From Ottelia alismoides (lineage: Eukaryota; Streptophyta; Magnoliopsida; Alismatales; Hydrocharitaceae), in assembly GCA_037367405.1 (NCBI GenBank), contig JAZKJV010000685.1, positions 124,001 to 188,000 on the forward strand: DNA of 64,000 bases, given 5' to 3'. The position numbers and the translations under genes are program-made. Positions 60,530 to 64,000 of this stretch are shown in pieces. Positions within the stretch are counted from its first letter, which is position 1, and every line of letters begins with the position of its first letter. The notes under the pieces were generated by a model, which was given only the letters and a program-made list of their open reading frames with translations, was not told the origin of the DNA and did no database searches.

Positions 60530-60724
60530 AAAAGTTCTAAGCCTTCTCCCATTATGAGTAGGGTTGGCTAAATGGATTCTTGCTCAAATCCATGTTGAAG
60601 GATTCGACTATTTTTTACGCTGGTTGTCGACTACCTAACGCAACCCCTACAAGAGGGGGATTTGAACCCTGATCTTTTGGGTTGTAGACACACTGCACCA
60701 CTACCAGACCATTAAAGTGGGTAC
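60530..60724 (-). mobile_element. tRNA-derived SINE, intact, with 17-bp target duplication
   Basis: About 195 bp on the minus strand. From its 5' end (60,724): a box A-like 'tggtctggtagtgg' (60,711-60,698), a perfect box B 'gggttcaaatccc' (60,669-60,657), then the body 'aacatggatttgagcaagaa', 'gggagaaggctt', and a terminal T-run. The flanking direct repeat 'atatctcaatatagtta' is exact at 60,513-60,529 and 60,725-60,741. RNA polymerase III boxes plus a target duplication define a SINE. The perfect duplication suggests a fairly recent insertion. Confidence 0.9.
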
Positions 60725-60741
60725 ATATCTCAATATAGTTA

Positions 60742-62362
60742 TACCAATAAAAAACTTCTCTTTTCTTTGGAAAAGAAAATTATGAAAATTCTTAACAATT
60801 ATAATATAAGAAAATAAAGACGATTTACAACATATCAGTATCAATTATTTTCAATAATTATTCTTTTTGCAATTATAAAAAAACTATATATATTCCAATG
60901 AGCTTAGAGCTCATTAAGAATGTAATGGGCACCCTCATTTTTACTACTGTTTACAATCATGTTGAGCAAAATATATGCTATTTTACAAATGTTATATCAT
61001 ATCTCACTAAAAATGACCGTTTCTTGAAAAAGTAAATCTTAACTCAATGCAAAATAATCATTTGTAAAATGAAAAGACATCTGTAATACAAGTAAAGATA
61101 CAGTCGTTTGGTATTAATTTAAGTTTTGTTTTTGATGCAAATGGTCAATTTTAATAAGAGTATGGTATAACATTGGTAAAATAGTATGTTTTTGTCGAAA
61201 TGATTGTAAGCACTTGTAAAAATGTGGGTTCTCATTATAATCCTAATGAACTCTTAGCTAATTGATTTTTTTTCCTATATATATGTAAACCCTAAAATAG
61301 ATATTGTTACATGGATACAAGTCAAGTAAATTGGCCACATATTTTTCTATATGGTTTGGAATTGGGTTTGGTTTGATTCAAAGTAAGAATACCTGTGTCA
61401 TAGAAGATTTAGATCGGGCATGGGTTAATGATGAGTAACGCATCACCAAAGAATGGTGATGAAGAATGTTGTGGAGTATCAAGATTCAAGTTTCCCTCGT
61501 ACTGATTACTATATTAAACCGAGATGAACAAACCACTTTATAGAAATAGATGGCAATTAAATTACAAATTTCACCCTCAAACACACAATAAAAGACAAGG
61601 ACCAATGGACTGACTCTTGATTGAAGGATTAGGATCCAACTAGCAAATCCAACTCTTGGTATAGTTGGCTATTTCGACTCTAACTTTTCCAAAATTTGGA
61701 AAAAGTTGATATTGTTACGGTGTGCTTTATAGGATTGACCGCAAAGCCTACGATTCTTCCATCTTTACCCTTCTTTTGAGTGAAGAGTAAAAAACATAGG
61801 TTCTTAGCTATGCGGGACTTACATATGGTAAAGTAGGACATATTGATGGTTTTTGGTTCTTTTTCTACCCACATATCCCCTATCGGTTAAAGTGATGGCT
61901 TTAGATATCAATTTCAACATTTTTTTTGCCAAGCCCTAAAAGGAAAATTTTGAGAATTTCACTGTTATGTTGCTGATATTGCCAGGAATGTGTGGAAATG
62001 GATCCAAAAATGATTTTCTAAGAAATTAACATTTTTAATATTCTTCACTCAATAATAAGATAGAAAGACATTTGTTTACTAAAATCAACATATAATTAAG
62101 TGGTTTGGACTTGTATTACATTATCATGAATACTAGAATATATATATATGTATATATTATAGATAAAGTGCAACTAGAAGAGAAAATATTGCACTATATG
62201 TATAACAATAAGAGAATTTATAAAATATATGAAATATTAGATAAATACACTAGAGAGTGAATACTTACTCTCGTGTACATATTAACTTGGAAGTTATCGG
62301 TGTGAATTTGTGTATCGCATATGCTTCTCATATGTGTTGCTTCAAAATGCTCAGATTTATGA
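60742..62362. other. Unassigned AT-rich DNA
   Basis: No gene, RNA or transposon domain recognised. ORFs at 61,680-61,874 and 62,218-62,415 (minus) have no support. Confidence 0.5.
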
Positions 62363-62482
62363 CAACAACGATCCCATGGCATGCATAATTTAATTTGGTT
62401 CCCTTGTTCTCTCATAACTTTTCAACAACGATCCCATGGCATGCATTTTGTAATTTGGTTCCCATATTCTCTCATAGCTTTT
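62363..62482. repeat. 60-bp tandem duplication
   Basis: Two adjacent copies of exactly 60 bp, starting 'caacaacgatcccatggcat' at 62,363 and 62,423, differ at about eight positions. Confidence 0.9.
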
Positions 62483-62749
62483 ATAATGGGGGTGGAGCTC
62501 TTCCATTTGAAAGTGAGGGTTGTATGGTCAACGAGACCTGGGGGGAGGGTCTAGGGTGAGCATGTGTTACCCCTCCTTGCGGGGGCTTGGGAGCATATAT
62601 CCCAAAAACTAATCAAAGATGCATGCGCTATCTGAGTTGGATTGTAGTAAGTAATATATTGGGAATATGCTATACGAGTTACATCGTCATTATAAATAAT
62701 TGTGTGCAATCAAGTGATATATGATGCCGCATAGAAAACTTAGATCCCG

Positions 62750-63107
62750 ATATTTTTAGTACAGCGGAGGGAAGGTGAGAGCTGGAGCGGGGATGGAAGT
62801 GGGAGCAGGGCTGAGGTTGTCAGGAAAGTGAAGGCTATCGTAGAGGATGACCGTAAGGCTGCCATCATCAGGGGGAGCGAGAGAAGTGCAGGAGAATGTG
62901 GAGATGGAGATGGTTGGAGATGGTCCGTGTAGTCTCCCCAAGGTGCAGAAGCGATCACTGAAGGTCGGAAGCGAAGGGGCACATTAATGTTTTCGCTGTG
63001 GATGAGAAAACCATCTGTCATATGTGTGTACGACATCCGAGCAGCTTTGTTCCGGTGTGGACAACCGGGACACCGACGAAAGGAGTGCGTGGCTGGAGGA
63101 ACATGGT
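62750..63107 (+). pseudogene. Zinc-knuckle remnant (retrotransposon gag or LINE ORF1)
   Basis: Two CCHC-type zinc knuckles on the plus strand. The first, 62,988-63,029, reads CFRCG, then a stop, then ENHLSYVC, with exact CX2CX4HX4C spacing. The second, 63,047-63,088, reads LFRCGQPGHRRKEC; its first Cys codon (TGT, 63,048) sits one base out of frame, and that frame is the one used by the first knuckle. The spacer between them is six residues. Paired knuckles like this occur in plant LINE ORF1 and in some gag proteins. A stop just before the first knuckle and the GC-rich upstream part (62,750-62,985) give no further domain. Confidence 0.65.
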
Positions 63108-63185
63108 GACGATTCCGGAACGCGCGATGTTAAGTAGTTGTTTTTAATTTGTTCGTGAAAATAATTATGTCGTTCGTAGTAGGCG

Positions 63186-64000
63186 GCTATCGGAAACGGT
63201 CAAGAAAATAACTACAAATTTTTAATCAATTTTTAATCATGTGGTTTTTTTATTTGTTTTACTTGGGCAAGTCCCAAGGTCGATCATAAGGAGGAAAAGG
63301 AACAACCTAGAATTATGTCTATCCAATTTCGTGTTCGGTTTTTGAGGCGGTCTTTTTTTGGAATTTTCAATGCAATAGAGGGATGCAAAATGCAATTTCG
63401 GCCTATTTTAGGGACTAAAATGTAAATTTTGATCAAACAATGTCCGAAAAATATGAAACTTAGCCACAATGTAAATGATGATGAAATGAATGCACTGTAA
63501 TGTTTTCAGAATTTTTGGATGCAATATGAGTTTTTTATGAATTTTTAAATGCAAATGAAATGATTTTCAATATTTAATTATAATAAATACTAAACCTACT
63601 TATTTCCAAGAGATAAAAATTATCTAAGATCTATCACGAGGTGATGGATCTCAGAAAAATTCTAAACCTTGAAAATGTGGGGTCTAATACCTATTAAAAA
63701 TTAAATACTAAAATATGCAAAATGATTTTTACAGAGCAATGTATGCATGTAAATGCAATTCTTTTTGGGCACAATGTCAAGCACAATTATCTCTACAATA
63801 TATGATTTTTCGAGAATTTTTAGAACCACGGTTAATCAAATATGAACTTTAGTGCACAAACTAGGCAAAATATGTAAATTTCCACAGAATAAATAATTAT
63901 AATTAACCGATGATCACAAAAATGTCCACAATATATCAAAATGTAGAGAATTGCATGAGGAACACAGTGCTATTTTTGGAATGATAAAATAATGTAAAGA
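63186..64000 (-). mobile_element. Minus-oriented gypsy LTR, 3' part, running off the window
   Basis: On the minus strand the U5 motif 'gatcgaccttgggacttgcc' (63,285-63,266) is nearly the same as in the solo LTR at 57,632. Upstream of it (63,420-63,370) comes 'tttagtccctaaaataggcc' and 'tgcatccctctattgc', as in the other LTRs. A weak primer-site-like 'gaccgtttccg' lies near 63,200-63,190. The LTR start and GC-rich core would be beyond 64,000. Confidence 0.55.

Noticed and set aside
1..64000. CRISPR arrays, rRNA, intact tRNA genes, operons or bacterial regulatory sites
   Set aside because: None seen. The only tRNA-like promoter boxes belong to the SINE, and tRNA complementarity is limited to retrotransposon primer sites.

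Overview
The window looks like nuclear DNA of a seed plant, probably a monocot. Evidence: AT-rich DNA packed with nested plant-type transposons (L1-type LINE, Athila-like Ty3/gypsy, Tork-like Ty1/copia, a CACTA element, a tRNA-derived SINE and short terminal-inverted-repeat elements). There is one GC- and CpG-rich candidate gene start with the steep 5' GC gradient typical of monocot exons. No bacterial, organellar or viral gene layout is present. The species cannot be named from the sequence alone.

Layout. 1-2.2 kb: 5' half of a LINE on the minus strand, with decayed reverse transcriptase and endonuclease and a repeated leader. 2.2-4.9 kb: a minus-oriented Athila-type LTR. 4.9-14.2 kb: the minus-strand body of a decayed Athila-like element (integrase, RNase H, RT, protease and gag, read from low to high coordinate). 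14.2-17.9 kb: the 3' end and LTR of a related element in the opposite orientation, so the gag-pol body lies between inverted rather than direct LTRs. 17.9-28.8 kb: further LTR-retrotransposon remains with two LTRs (21.4-23.9 and 26.0-28.8 kb) and a GGGCC-rich element (24.3-25.4 kb). 28.8-31.6 kb: unassigned AT-rich DNA with short repeats. 31.6-44.1 kb: a minus-strand Ty1/copia element split in its RNase H region by a 7.9-kb LTR element without gag-pol (32,284-40,176). 44.1-49.5 kb: a CACTA transposon with its 3-bp target duplication, inserted in a tandem repeat next to the copia LTR. 50.1-54.0 kb: mostly unassigned, with a possible isolated exon. 54.0-58.4 kb: a small DNA transposon containing a 3.6-kb solo LTR.

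The only good candidate for a host gene is a first coding exon at 59,487-59,691 on the plus strand. It begins a basic, transit-peptide-like N-terminus and lies behind a GC-rich promoter region with a G-box. No further exon is recognisable before the window ends. The possible intron holds an intact SINE with a 17-bp target duplication, a 60-bp tandem duplication, a gag- or ORF1-like zinc-knuckle remnant and another minus-oriented LTR running off the end.

Nearly every transposon protein here carries stops, frameshifts or lost catalytic residues, so they are annotated as pseudogenes. The order of events can be read from the nesting: copia before the LTR element inside it; the 355-bp array before the CACTA element; the small DNA transposon before the solo LTR.
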